Assembly: GCF_029051725.1 (NCBI RefSeq)
Contig: NZ_JAACFU010000023.1
Coordinates: 35,795-99,794 of the forward strand
Length of the DNA stretch: 64,000 nt
Reading direction: 5' to 3'
Source: Bradyrhizobium sp. CSS354
GTDB lineage: Bacteria; Pseudomonadota; Alphaproteobacteria; Rhizobiales; Xanthobacteraceae
The position numbers and the translations under genes were made by a program. This document shows, piece after piece, positions 25,538-34,160 of the stretch. Numbering within the stretch: position 1 is the first letter of the stretch; each line of letters begins with the position of its first letter. The notes below the pieces were generated by a model that saw only the letters and a list, made by a program, of their open reading frames with translations, had not been told where the DNA came from and did not search any database.

Positions 25538-26323
25538 CTACGCCAAACCTTCATCGGGAATATTGAGAACAGCGCCGCATGCTTTGCAATGCACGGCATC
25601 GCTCTCATGCCGCTGTAGTCCGCAAGTTGGACAAGGAAATCTGACCTTGTTCGGACTCAACAATGCGCGCGCGAGATTGAAGAACAGGGTTACTCCGAAA
25701 ATCATGATCACGACGGTTATCAAACGACCTATTGTGCCTGGCAGGGTAATATCGCCAAAGCCGGTCGTCGTCAGCGCGGTAACAGTGAAATACAGCGCGT
25801 CAGCATAATTCCGAATCTGATCGTTGCGGAACTTCTGAGTCTCGTAAACTATCCCCGTCATGACGAATATGAAAACCGCAAGGTTAGTGACGGCAAAGAT
25901 GACCTCCTCGTTGCGACGGAAGAATGACGAATCCATGCGCAACCTAGCGAGCATCTGGTAGTCACGAAGCAGTCCCAACGTCCGCAAAATCCGCAGAAAG
26001 CCGCCCGCCTCGCCAGCGAGCGGCGCCAGGAATGAAACGATGGCGACTATGTCAGCCCATGTCGAGAGGCGGGCAAACTTTCGAAGCGGGTGCCGGTCGG
26101 CGAGTAGCCGTGCTGAAAAATCGGCTAATATCATTGCGCCGAATAGCAGGTCGAACGTTTCGATGATCTCACTGGGGTGCAGGAACGACGTTCCGATGAT
26201 GAACAGTATGGTCACAACATCAAACGCGAGCAACGCATAGCGGAAACCAACGGCGCTAGGCGTTGTACCTTCGTAGAGGCGACGGACGCGGCTTCTCAGG
26301 GAGGTGTGGTTCACAGCTGCCAT
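25538..26323 (-). CDS. Voltage-gated-like K+ channel with C-terminal zinc ribbon
   Basis: 261 residues with six hydrophobic segments. S1-S4 cover about 25-135, with arginines spaced in RILRTLGLLRDYQMLARLR like an S4 sensor. The pore holds the K+ selectivity filter TTGFGD near residue 195, followed by the inner helix. The C-terminus is a four-cysteine zinc ribbon, CPTCG...CKACG (about 230-250), unusual for a channel. Base composition is less GC-rich than the neighbours, suggesting transfer. Confidence 0.88.
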   Translation of the reverse strand: MAAVNHTSLRSRVRRLYEGTTPSAVGFRYALLAFDVVTILFIIGTSFLHPSEIIETFDLLFGAMILADFSARLLADRHPLRKFARLSTWADIVAIVSFLAPLAGEAGGFLRILRTLGLLRDYQMLARLRMDSSFFRRNEEVIFAVTNLAVFIFVMTGIVYETQKFRNDQIRNYADALYFTVTALTTTGFGDITLPGTIGRLITVVIMIFGVTLFFNLARALLSPNKVRFPCPTCGLQRHESDAVHCKACGAVLNIPDEGLA

Positions 26324-26419
26324 ATGCTCGCACTTTGCACAGATGATTGCAGCTGGGACGCCCCTTCGCGCTACGAGATCTAAGTCAGTGCGACAAGTTC
26401 GAGCTAGTTGACGCTTCCG

Positions 26420-26470
26420 TGACAGTCCGAAGCACCAGCGTCAGGTGGCTGTTACCGGGACGGACTGTCA
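26420..26470. repeat. 10-bp inverted repeat upstream of the K+ channel
   Basis: tgacagtccg (26420-26429) and cggactgtca (26461-26470) are perfect inverted copies 31 bp apart, about 100 bp before the channel start. It could be a hairpin or a two-site operator. Nothing else is visible in the 228-bp gap. Confidence 0.4.
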
Positions 26471-26551
26471 TCGGCACAACCTCGATGCTATCGGGTCCCG
26501 GCTCGCCTGCTTTCCTCCACTGAAATGCCGCGCCGGGTCTGCCGTATACAT

Positions 26552-26740
26552 TCACCCTTTTTGTTTCTCTTCTGCGCTTCTTCCATCGGAGCTTTTAGAG
26601 CGTTCTTCGAAGCGATCAGCGCCCTTCGCTAAATCGTGTCCCGTCTTGCTCTCGTTTTTCGCTTCTTCCTTAGCAGTCGCTTCGCGCAAGCCTTCAGCGG
26701 CCCGTTCCCCAGCTTTTGATGATTTTCGTTCGTCATCCAT
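26552..26740 (-). CDS. Small, highly charged hydrophilic protein
   Basis: 62 residues from ATG 26740 (preceded by aaggtg). Almost entirely Lys, Glu, Ala, Asp, Arg and Ser, with no hydrophobic core, so likely disordered or a single amphipathic helix, like small stress-associated proteins of rhizobia. No family recognised. The surrounding DNA is comparatively AT-rich. A real gene is likely but not certain. Confidence 0.55.
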   Translation of the reverse strand: MDDERKSSKAGERAAEGLREATAKEEAKNESKTGHDLAKGADRFEERSKSSDGRSAEEKQKG

Positions 26741-26950
26741 GTGAAACACCTTCCCTGATAAACGACAGGCTTCTCCAGGAATTCAACCGGATCGCTTGGA
26801 GATTGTTCCAGTTCGGTGGAAGCTAGTGCGTTTACTGGCCCGAAGCTGATTCAGACAAACAGCACCTTCGCTCCGGTCACAAGCCGCCCATCATGCTCAA
26901 GGCGGGAGACTTCCGTTTTGCGTCGGTAAGCTGACCTTGATGGACACGAC

Positions 26951-27679
26951 CTAGTCGGTCACCTGCTTCCGTAACGCAGCGAGATCGTTGACGACCATCT
27001 TGGTCGGGCCGGTCCAGATGATGCCCTCGTCCTGGAGGCGGCTGAGGATCAGGCTGATCGACTGGCGCGTCGCGCCGATCATGCGCGCGAGATTGGCCTG
27101 CGTGATGCGGCCGAGCGAGATCGGGCCGCTCTCGTCCTGGGCCGCGTTCTCGCATAGCTTGACCAGCAGCAGCACCAACCGTTCCGCCGCCTTCTGTCCC
27201 GCCAGCGTCTGCGCCAGCATCGAATAGGTCTCACCCTTGAAGCCGAGGCACTCGATCAGCGCGATTGCGAACGAGGGCGACTGCGCGATCAACCGGCGGA
27301 CCGCATCCTGGTCGAGATGCAGTGCTTCGACCCGCCCGAGCGCGCGGGCCGACCAGCTGTGGCGATGATCGCCGAGGATATAGGGCGCGCCGACGAAGTC
27401 GCCTGCCTCCCAGGTCGACAGCATCAATTCGCGCCCCTGCGTGCCGGCATGGGTGCTTTCGACGATCCCGTTCAGGATGATGTGGACGCCGTTTGCGGGC
27501 TCGCCCTCCCGCAGCAGATATTCGCGGTTCTGGTAGGCCGCGAGCCTGCCGGTTCGCATCACCAGCTCCAGATCGGGCTTGTCCAACGCCTTCAGCACAT
27601 AACGTCCGGTCCCGGGCCGTGGCAGTTCGGCGCGCGGCTCAGCTGGATCGGCCACCTCATGCGCATCGCTGCGCCCCAC
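26951..27679 (-). CDS. Crp/Fnr-family transcriptional regulator
   Basis: 242 residues. The cyclic-nucleotide-binding-like domain (about 20-140) includes REYLLREGEPANGVHIILNG. The C-terminal winged helix (about 165-235) carries ITQANLARMIGATRQSISLILSRL in two parts around MIGAT. No cysteine cluster for an Fe-S cluster is seen in the N-terminus, so it is not a classical FNR. GTG 27679 is chosen: it lies 7 bp after gggag and avoids overlap with the amidase gene; an ATG at 27784 would overlap it by 58 bp. Last gene of the transport/hydrolase operon, a likely regulator of it. Confidence 0.85.
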   Translation of the reverse strand: MGRSDAHEVADPAEPRAELPRPGTGRYVLKALDKPDLELVMRTGRLAAYQNREYLLREGEPANGVHIILNGIVESTHAGTQGRELMLSTWEAGDFVGAPYILGDHRHSWSARALGRVEALHLDQDAVRRLIAQSPSFAIALIECLGFKGETYSMLAQTLAGQKAAERLVLLLVKLCENAAQDESGPISLGRITQANLARMIGATRQSISLILSRLQDEGIIWTGPTKMVVNDLAALRKQVTD

Positions 27680-27726
27680 GATCGGTCTCCCTTCGAGTGA
27701 CGGCTCGAAGGCTAGGAGGTCTCCGC

Positions 27727-29106
27727 TCAGATTGCAACGCGGCGCAGATGTTCTGGCTCGGCCGAAGCCTCCATGAAAGCGCAAGCCAGATCGGTGAGCA
27801 GGCGCTCCCGGCCGGCCGGGGCCAGGAACGTGACGCCATAGGGCACGCCGGCTGCGGTGACGGCGTTCGGAACGGCGATCGCGGCGAGGCTCAGCGGGTT
27901 GGCGTAATTGGTGTAATAGCCGTTGTTGAAGTTGGCCGTCAGCGGATCGCGCGCGACGTCGTCGATGCTCAGCACGGTGCCGACCGTCGGCACGACCAGC
28001 GCATCGTGATCTTGCCAGAAGTCGCGCAGCGATCGCTGGACCTCCTTGACCTTGTAGAGCGCACGATAAGCGTCGGCCGCCGTGAACTTCCGGCTGCCGA
28101 TGACGAGGTCGCGCACGATCTTCACGCCCGCGTCCGGGTTGGCGTCGAGGAACGCGCCGACCGAGACGTCCCGCTCGGCGAGGAACGGTCCGAAAAACAT
28201 CAAATCGTTGACCGAAATGAAGGGCGAGAAATCGACTGGCGCGACCGACAGATCAAGCTGCCGCAGCTTGCGAAGTCCATCGCCGAACAGCGCCTCCGTC
28301 TCCGCATTGCCGAAGAACCTGAGCTGATCCGGACGCGGCGTTGCGATGTTGAGGGGGCGCGGTGGAGATGCCTGCTCCGTCCATCCGGCGAAAGCTTCCG
28401 GCGAAAAACAGTCCTCGGCATCGCGCCGCGCCAACAGGCGATAGACGTCGTGGCCATCGCGGGGATCGCGCGTGTAGAGCGAGATGGTATCGAAACTACG
28501 GCACGCGTAGACCATGCCGCGCTGACTGAAGGCGCCGGGCGCCGGCTTGAAGCCGGTCACGCCACAATAGGACGCCGGCACCCTGCCCGATCCGCCGGTA
28601 TCGGTGCCAAAAGCAAAGGACGAAGTGCCTGTCGCGACCGATACCGCGGCACCCGAGCTGGAGCCGCCGGGGATGTAGTCCGGATTGTGCGGGTTGCGGG
28701 CGATGCCATAGGGCGAGCGCACGCCGACGAGGCCGGTCGCGAACTGATCCATATTGGTCTTGCCGAGATAGATCGCCCCCGCAGCCATGGCGTCGGCGAC
28801 AACCGGGCTCGTGTCTTTCGCGGTGTAGGCGAATTCCGGGCAGGCCGAGGTGGTCTGCTCGCCGGCCACATCGATACAATCCTTGACCGAGAACACGAGG
28901 CCGTAGAGCGGCAGCTTGCCGATCTCGCCAATGCGGGCATCGAGCGCACGGGCCTTTGCCATGACGCTTTCGGGATTTGCCGTCGAGATCCAGACGCCGC
29001 TCTGGTCGGCGTCGTCAAGGCGCGAAAGCACATAAGCGGCGACATCGGACGGCTTGAGCTCACCGCTGCGATAGGCGGCGCGGAGGTGGCGAGGTGCGAG
29101 ATTCAT
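27727..29106 (-). CDS. Amidase-signature hydrolase, allophanate-hydrolase-like
   Basis: 459 residues. The Ser-cisSer-Lys triad is visible: Lys in FSVKDCIDVAGEQTT (about 78) and the serines in GGSSSGAAVSVA and DTGGSGRVPA (about 150-180). KDxIDVAG followed by TSACPEFAY is typical of AtzF/allophanate hydrolases, but the C-terminal allophanate-specific domain of about 130 residues is missing. So it may cleave another carbamoyl or amide compound. ATG 29106, 63 bp after the binding-protein stop. No urea carboxylase gene is near. Confidence 0.85.
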   Translation of the reverse strand: MNLAPRHLRAAYRSGELKPSDVAAYVLSRLDDADQSGVWISTANPESVMAKARALDARIGEIGKLPLYGLVFSVKDCIDVAGEQTTSACPEFAYTAKDTSPVVADAMAAGAIYLGKTNMDQFATGLVGVRSPYGIARNPHNPDYIPGGSSSGAAVSVATGTSSFAFGTDTGGSGRVPASYCGVTGFKPAPGAFSQRGMVYACRSFDTISLYTRDPRDGHDVYRLLARRDAEDCFSPEAFAGWTEQASPPRPLNIATPRPDQLRFFGNAETEALFGDGLRKLRQLDLSVAPVDFSPFISVNDLMFFGPFLAERDVSVGAFLDANPDAGVKIVRDLVIGSRKFTAADAYRALYKVKEVQRSLRDFWQDHDALVVPTVGTVLSIDDVARDPLTANFNNGYYTNYANPLSLAAIAVPNAVTAAGVPYGVTFLAPAGRERLLTDLACAFMEASAEPEHLRRVAI

Positions 29107-29168
29107 GTCGGTCACGTGCTTGCAGGAATTGGCAATGTACCGGCGAGGCAAGCCCGCCGGCACCGACC

Positions 29169-30179
29169 CTAGCGGCCGATCACCTTTTCCAGATAGGCGG
29201 GCTGGATGAAGGCTTCGAAGTCGGCGCGCGGCAGCAGCTTCGGCAGGCGCTCCTGCTTCACCAGGAAGTCGGCGGTCGAGATCAGCGTGTCGACGAACTT
29301 GCCCTTTTTCGCGGACGTGCCGAGATACTCCTCCGTGAGCTGCTTGCTGCAGGGGATCATCCCGGTGCCCTTCATCATTCGCTGCGCGTCCTCGATGGGC
29401 AGCGAAAGCTCTTCCGCGATGATCTCCGCGGTCTTCTCCGGGTTCTTTAGCCAGAAATCGATGCCTTCGCATTCGGCCTTGATGAACTTGTCGACATAGG
29501 ACGGATACTTCTCCGCGAACGCGTTCATGACGACGCCGATGTCCCAGGTCGGGTAGCCGCGCTTGGCCATCTCGCCCGAGGTGACGAGAATCCTGCCGCC
29601 GTTCTTGACGGTCTTGCCGAGATTCGGCTCCCAGAACCAGGCCGCGTCGATGTCGCCGCGAAGCCAGGCCGCCGCGATGTCCGACGGCGCGAGGTCCAGA
29701 ATCTTCATCGAGGCGGGATCGACACCCTCGTCCTTAAGCGCCTGGAGCAGGAGGTAGTGTGTCGTGGAGCCGAACGGCGCGGCCACCGTCTTGCCCTTGA
29801 GGTCCTTGAGCGAGGTGATGTTCTTGTCGGTGCGAACCACCATCGACTCGACGTAGTCGAGCATGTTGATCACCAGGATGCCCTTGATCGGCAGGGCGCG
29901 CGTCGCGCCGATCGCGGTCGGCGGATTGCCGAGGCCGCCAAAGTCGACGTCGTTGCCGGCGATCGCGCGCAGCATGTCGCCGCCCCCGCCGATCTTGACG
30001 TATTTGATGTCGACGCCGGGCATCTCCTTGGCGAGCAGGCCAAGATGCTTGGTGACCAGCTGCGCATTCACGAGGTTCAGATAGCCGACGGTCACCTTCG
30101 CCGGCTTGTCCTCGGCGCGTCCTGCGCCCGTGAGTGCCAACGTGGCAACTGCGAGCGTCGCAATCAGTCTCTTCATCAT
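29169..30179 (-). CDS. ABC transporter periplasmic binding protein, TauA/SsuA-like
   Basis: 336 residues with a Sec signal peptide ending near GAGRAED. The mature part is a nitrate/sulfonate/taurine-type binding fold (VTVGYLNLVNAQLVTKHLG, DFGGLGNPPTAIGATRA, PFGSTTHYLLLQAL, DIDAAWFWEPN). Ligand unknown; the companions suggest an amide- or N-acyl-containing compound rather than taurine. ATG 30179 lies after ggggagacctcc; the in-frame extension to 30218 overlaps the permease gene and is unlikely. Confidence 0.9.
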   Translation of the reverse strand: MMKRLIATLAVATLALTGAGRAEDKPAKVTVGYLNLVNAQLVTKHLGLLAKEMPGVDIKYVKIGGGGDMLRAIAGNDVDFGGLGNPPTAIGATRALPIKGILVINMLDYVESMVVRTDKNITSLKDLKGKTVAAPFGSTTHYLLLQALKDEGVDPASMKILDLAPSDIAAAWLRGDIDAAWFWEPNLGKTVKNGGRILVTSGEMAKRGYPTWDIGVVMNAFAEKYPSYVDKFIKAECEGIDFWLKNPEKTAEIIAEELSLPIEDAQRMMKGTGMIPCSKQLTEEYLGTSAKKGKFVDTLISTADFLVKQERLPKLLPRADFEAFIQPAYLEKVIGR

Positions 30180-30208
30180 GGAGGTCTCCCCTACGATCAG
30201 AATTGGAT

Positions 30209-31048
30209 TCAGGCCCACGGCATCAACAGTTTCGCGATGCCGCGCATCATGAGGTCGAGCACGACGCCGGTGAGACCGAGCACGATCAGCCCCATGATCA
30301 CGACGTCGGACAGCAGGAATTTTGCGGCGTCCCAGATCATCCAGCCGATACCGGCGGAGGCCGCGACGATTTCGGCGGCGACGAGAACGGTGTAGGTGAA
30401 TCCGAGCGAGATGCGCATGCCAGCGAGAATCAGTGGTCCCGCCGCCGGCAGGTAGACGTGAAAGAGCAGATGGCGCCGGGTCGCGCCGAGCGACTGTGCG
30501 GCGCGCACGTAAACGGGATCCACGCTGGTGACGGCCTGGATCGTCGAGATGACGATGCCCGGCAAGCCGGCAAGAAACAGCAGCGACAGCTTCGAGCTCT
30601 CACCGATGCCGAGCCACATCACCAGCAGCGTATAAAGGCCGAGCGGCGGCAATGGCCGGTAGAACTCGATCAAAGGATTGAGCAACGCGCGTGCGTTGCG
30701 CGACACGCCCATGAGGACGCCGAGCGGGATGCCGATCAGGCAGGCCAGCGTGAAAGCCGTGAGGATACGATAGAGACTTGCGCCCAGATGCTGAAGCAGG
30801 GTCGCGCCCTGATATCCCTTCGTCATCGTCTTGACGAACGCGGCCCAAACCGCCTGCGGCTTCGGCAGGAACAGCTCGTTGGCCCAGCCCCGCTCCGTGA
30901 CGATGGCCCAGCCGGCCAGCAGCACGGCAACGGTCAACGTCGAGAGCAGCACCGATCGCGAGACCTTCGGAAGCCGCAGCCGCAGGCTGCCGCGTCGGGT
31001 GCGATCCGGCGAGATTGGAATCGTCATGTGGGTCGCCTCGATGCTCAT
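30209..31048 (-). CDS. ABC transporter permease, TauC/SsuC-like
   Basis: 279 residues with six membrane segments and the EAA-type cytoplasmic loop (VRAAQSLGATRRHLLFHVYLP, about 180-200) that contacts an ATPase. ATG overlaps the stop of the M20 hydrolase (ATGA). Partner of the binding protein that follows. No TauB-like ATPase gene is in this operon, so the ATPase must be supplied from elsewhere. Confidence 0.92.
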   Translation of the reverse strand: MSIEATHMTIPISPDRTRRGSLRLRLPKVSRSVLLSTLTVAVLLAGWAIVTERGWANELFLPKPQAVWAAFVKTMTKGYQGATLLQHLGASLYRILTAFTLACLIGIPLGVLMGVSRNARALLNPLIEFYRPLPPLGLYTLLVMWLGIGESSKLSLLFLAGLPGIVISTIQAVTSVDPVYVRAAQSLGATRRHLLFHVYLPAAGPLILAGMRISLGFTYTVLVAAEIVAASAGIGWMIWDAAKFLLSDVVIMGLIVLGLTGVVLDLMMRGIAKLLMPWA

Positions 31049-32343
31049 GTCCGCACTCCCAGGATCTGCATGATGGTCAGCGCGTAGATCCGCGTCGCCA
31101 TCACCGACTTGGTGATCGAGATGTTCTCGTTGTCGACGGCCCAGCCGTCTTCTCCGGGACCGAACGTCACCGCATTGATGCCGGCTTCGCGGAAGCGGAT
31201 CGTGTCGTTGAAGGCATTCTTGCGGTTGACCCCGGGCTCGCGGCCCATCAGACGCCGGTAAACGGCGCGCAAGGAGCGGCAGGGCTCCTCCTCGACCGGC
31301 ACCGGCTCGGTCGCGTTGACGAACAGCGAGCCCGGTACCTGGCGCACCTCGACCTTGACGTCGTTCACGCCCGCAAACGTATCCCGTCCGAGACGCTCGA
31401 TGTCCGCAATCACGCTCGACAGCGTCATGCCGGGCACGATGCCGACCACGGCGAGCGTGATGGTGCAGGCATCCGGCGAGAACTGCATCTCGCCAGGCAG
31501 GCCGGAACGAATGCGCACCACGGCGCAGCAGGGCGGCGTATGTCCCATGAACTTGCTGGGGACATGCGTGAACGCCATGTCCTTCAGTTTGGGCAACAGC
31601 TTTGCCGCTTCCATGATGGCGTTGACGCTGATGTCCGGCCGCCAGATGTGCGACTTGATCCCGTGAACGGTGAGCTCGATCAGGCAGTGGCCGGAATTGG
31701 CCACCGACAGGTTCATGCCCCAGTCCTTGTTGACGTCACCCCAGGCGGTCGGCTCGGCGGTGATCTCGTAGTCGGCGGTCAGGCCGACCTTGTTCAGCAT
31801 GTAGATAGAGCCTTCGGTGCCGTTCCGCTCCTCATCGACGGTGTAGCAGCACATCAAGGTGCCATCGAACTTCACACCCGCCTCGGTCAGGGCCTGCACT
31901 GCGAGCAACGATGCAGCGAGGTTGCCGCGCGTGTCGGACGTGCCGCGCGCATAAAGCAGATCGCCGTGGCGCGTCGCATTGAACGGATCGAAATCCGTCA
32001 TGTGCCATTTCTCGGGCTCGACGGCCGGATAAGTGTCGAGGTGATCGTTGAGAATGAGCGAGGGGGCGCCGTCCCGTCCCCTGAGCACGCCGAGCACGTT
32101 CGGCCGGTGCGGTTGCGCGCTGTGCTTGGTGACCTCCATGCCCAGCGCTTCGAGCTTGCCCGCGACCAGCATCGAGATCGCCTCTTCCTCGGCAGGCGGC
32201 AAGTCGGGATCCAGCGGATTGCCGGAACGCGGCTGCCCGGTGCGGATCAGCTCGGACGCGAGTTCAAGCCAGCGCTCCTCCGTGATGCGCGACAGCACGC
32301 GCTGTTCGAGATCCGAATAAGGAGGGGTGACAGGCATCTGCAT
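31045..32343 (-). CDS. M20-family metallohydrolase (ArgE/DapE/carboxypeptidase type)
   Basis: 432 residues. Metal-site motifs: LNDHLDTYPAVEPEKW (His/Asp, about 95), GTSDTRGNLAA (bridging Asp, about 135), DEERNGTEGS (general base Glu, about 170), and a C-terminal GPGEDGWAVDNENISI. The dimerisation domain lies between. Substrates of this family are N-acyl amino acids, peptides or carbamoyl amino acids. First gene of the operon with a TauC/TauA-like transporter and an amidase, so it probably hydrolyses what is imported. Confidence 0.9.
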   Translation of the reverse strand: MQMPVTPPYSDLEQRVLSRITEERWLELASELIRTGQPRSGNPLDPDLPPAEEEAISMLVAGKLEALGMEVTKHSAQPHRPNVLGVLRGRDGAPSLILNDHLDTYPAVEPEKWHMTDFDPFNATRHGDLLYARGTSDTRGNLAASLLAVQALTEAGVKFDGTLMCCYTVDEERNGTEGSIYMLNKVGLTADYEITAEPTAWGDVNKDWGMNLSVANSGHCLIELTVHGIKSHIWRPDISVNAIMEAAKLLPKLKDMAFTHVPSKFMGHTPPCCAVVRIRSGLPGEMQFSPDACTITLAVVGIVPGMTLSSVIADIERLGRDTFAGVNDVKVEVRQVPGSLFVNATEPVPVEEEPCRSLRAVYRRLMGREPGVNRKNAFNDTIRFREAGINAVTFGPGEDGWAVDNENISITKSVMATRIYALTIMQILGVRT

Positions 32344-32663
32344 GACGGGATCCGCTGGCTCACGGCGCCGGCAGCGCCGCTTCGTGGCAGCCTCCTCATT
32401 GCAGCGACCGTGCCAACCGCCGAAAAGGCCCGCCGCGGCACAATTGTCTTTCTGACTTCAATGGCTTAGGCGGGATTTGCGCGCGCGCAAATTTTTGCGC
32501 TCGAGATGCGCTCTGCCGAAGACGCGACGTCGGCTGAACAGGCAAGGCTCAGCGCGAGGCCGCCCGGCGTGGGGTCGTAGCCCGCATGGAGCGAAGCGGA
32601 GTGCGGGAACGCCGTCCCCGGATTGCGCTTCGCTCCATCCAGGCTACGGCTCACGCGCAAGCC
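32344..32663. other. Intergenic region upstream of the M20 operon, with palindromic repeat
   Basis: 320 bp between the M20 start and the extensin-like stop. It should contain the M20 operon promoter, which I could not place. At 32576-32649 is a palindrome (family E): gtagcccgcatggagcgaag pairs with a right arm ending cgctccatccaggctac. A related element lies at 63891-63964. No gene seen. Confidence 0.6.
32576..32649. repeat. Palindromic repeat, family E (gtagcccg ... gctac)
   Basis: Outer arms gtagcccgcatggagcgaag and cttcgctccatccaggctac are inverted copies with a few mismatches. Same family as 63891-63964. It sits just behind the extensin-like gene. Confidence 0.65.
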
Positions 32664-33854
32664 TCAATCGTCGGCGTACTCGTCCTCTTCGTGCTTGCGA
32701 AGCGTGCTCTTGCGCGTACCCAGCGAGCCGGTGATGGTGGGATCGCGTCTGCTGGCGTAAGGGCTGCGCGATTGCGCGCGCCCGGCGACCTCTTCGCCGG
32801 AGACGGCGGCGGGCTGGCAGATCAGGCGGCGACTGGCGCGGCGCATCAGATCGACGTGGATGTGATCGTAATGATAGACGTTCGAGCCCGGCGCCAGCAC
32901 CGTGGTGAAATGCACGCACGCGCCCGACTGCACGTCGCGCAAGAACCCCTGCTCTTCCGGCATGCCGCGCCAGCCATCCTTCACGGTGACGCGGCGGCCG
33001 TCGGCGAGCACGAAGGCGGCGATGTCGAGCGCGTTGCCGAAGGCGTGCTCGGAAATATGGGCGTGCGAATTGCCGTTCATGCCGCGGCAGGAATAGGCGG
33101 AGATCTGCTTGATCTCCGCGACGCGGGTGCCGAACCAGCGCATCGCCGATGGCTGCACGGTGTCGGCGAGCCAACGGTCGAGCTCGGACACGATGGGACA
33201 GGCCAGCGTCGCAACCGGCTTGATCGCAACAGGACCGACGGCAGTGACGGGGTTGCCCTGTGCCGGACCAAGACGCGGCGGCGGTTGCTGCGCGGGCGCC
33301 TGCGAGTACGGCGCCGGCCGCGCCGGATAGCTCGGCGCATTCATGTAGCGCGATGCGCCCGCGGCATCGGTGCCCTCGGGCGGCAGATCGATCTCGTCTT
33401 CCTGCTGCGCCACGCCAGGTGCGTTCAACGACACCGGGCCTGACGGCGCGCCATAGCCGGACGGCTGGCGCACCGCGCTCTCGGGATAGTTTGAGCGTTG
33501 CGGATAGTTCTGGCTTTGCGAGTAATTCGATCGCGGCTGCGTCACCGGCCAGCGCGGCTGGCTGCCCACGCTCCCGGGCGGACGCAATTCCTCATCGGCA
33601 AAGCCGTAACTGCTCGAGGCTTCGCCGAGGGCGGCGACCTTGAGCGGAAACTCGGCGCCGCACATGCCCGGCCCGGAGATCGGGTCGATGCGAACGAGAT
33701 CCGGCCCCTCTTTCACCGCGCCTGATTTCAGGCATGCGGCTTCGGCCTCGGCCCGCCACGGTTCACGTTCGGCCTGGAAGAAGCCGCGTCCGCAACCCGC
33801 TAACGAAACAAGGACGATGGAGCCGACGAGATACAAACGAACTCCGCGCGTCAT
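32664..33854 (-). CDS. Extensin-like C-terminal domain lipoprotein
   Basis: 396 residues. The signal sequence ends with a lipobox LAGC (Cys about 21), so it is probably a lipoprotein. The middle (about 85-215) is low-complexity, rich in Pro, Ser, Tyr and Gln. The Extensin-like_C domain (about 220-350) follows with CPIVSELDRWLAD, a Cys-containing SAYSCRGMNG, HISEHAFGNALDIAAF and YHYDHIHVDL. The His/Asp pattern resembles D,D-peptidase (VanY/MepA-like) zinc sites, so a peptidoglycan role is plausible but unproven. Confidence 0.88.
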   Translation of the reverse strand: MTRGVRLYLVGSIVLVSLAGCGRGFFQAEREPWRAEAEAACLKSGAVKEGPDLVRIDPISGPGMCGAEFPLKVAALGEASSSYGFADEELRPPGSVGSQPRWPVTQPRSNYSQSQNYPQRSNYPESAVRQPSGYGAPSGPVSLNAPGVAQQEDEIDLPPEGTDAAGASRYMNAPSYPARPAPYSQAPAQQPPPRLGPAQGNPVTAVGPVAIKPVATLACPIVSELDRWLADTVQPSAMRWFGTRVAEIKQISAYSCRGMNGNSHAHISEHAFGNALDIAAFVLADGRRVTVKDGWRGMPEEQGFLRDVQSGACVHFTTVLAPGSNVYHYDHIHVDLMRRASRRLICQPAAVSGEEVAGRAQSRSPYASRRDPTITGSLGTRKSTLRKHEEDEYADD

Positions 33855-34045
33855 GCACGCACGTTCGGTGAATTTACTTAAAGACTCTTCAACGTGTTGA
33901 TTTCAGTGTTCTTTAACCATGTCAGCCCGCGCGCGCCTAATGCCCTGCCGGGGGCGAGCGACAGCAAGGCTGACTTTTTCGAAAAGAGACTTTCTGTTAA
34001 CCATGACGCTCTCGCGCAAGGCGGCGCGACAGCGGGAGCGACCTC

Positions 34046-34129
34046 ATGACGTTCACCGGGAAACTGAGCGTTATCACCGCGTACCTCGCCATGGCCTTTG
34101 TCGGCGCCATCGTGCTCGGCATGGTCTAG
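34046..34129 (+). CDS. 27-residue single-helix membrane peptide
   Basis: ATG 34046 is 7 bp after gggag. The peptide starts MTFTGKLSVITAYLAMAF and ends VLGMV; residues 8-26 form one hydrophobic helix. Such 27-residue frames with this start appear familiar from Bradyrhizobium genomes, but I cannot verify it. It ends 31 bp before the convergent DUF2147-like gene. Function unknown; perhaps a small membrane-complex subunit. Confidence 0.6.
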   Translation: MTFTGKLSVITAYLAMAFVGAIVLGMV

Positions 34130-34160
34130 CGGCTTCAGTCGAAGCTATCGAACGCATCCC

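Noticed and set aside
29107..29472. N-terminal extension of the amidase gene
   Set aside because: It overlaps the binding-protein gene in another frame and has shadow-like composition; ATG 29106 fits the family start.
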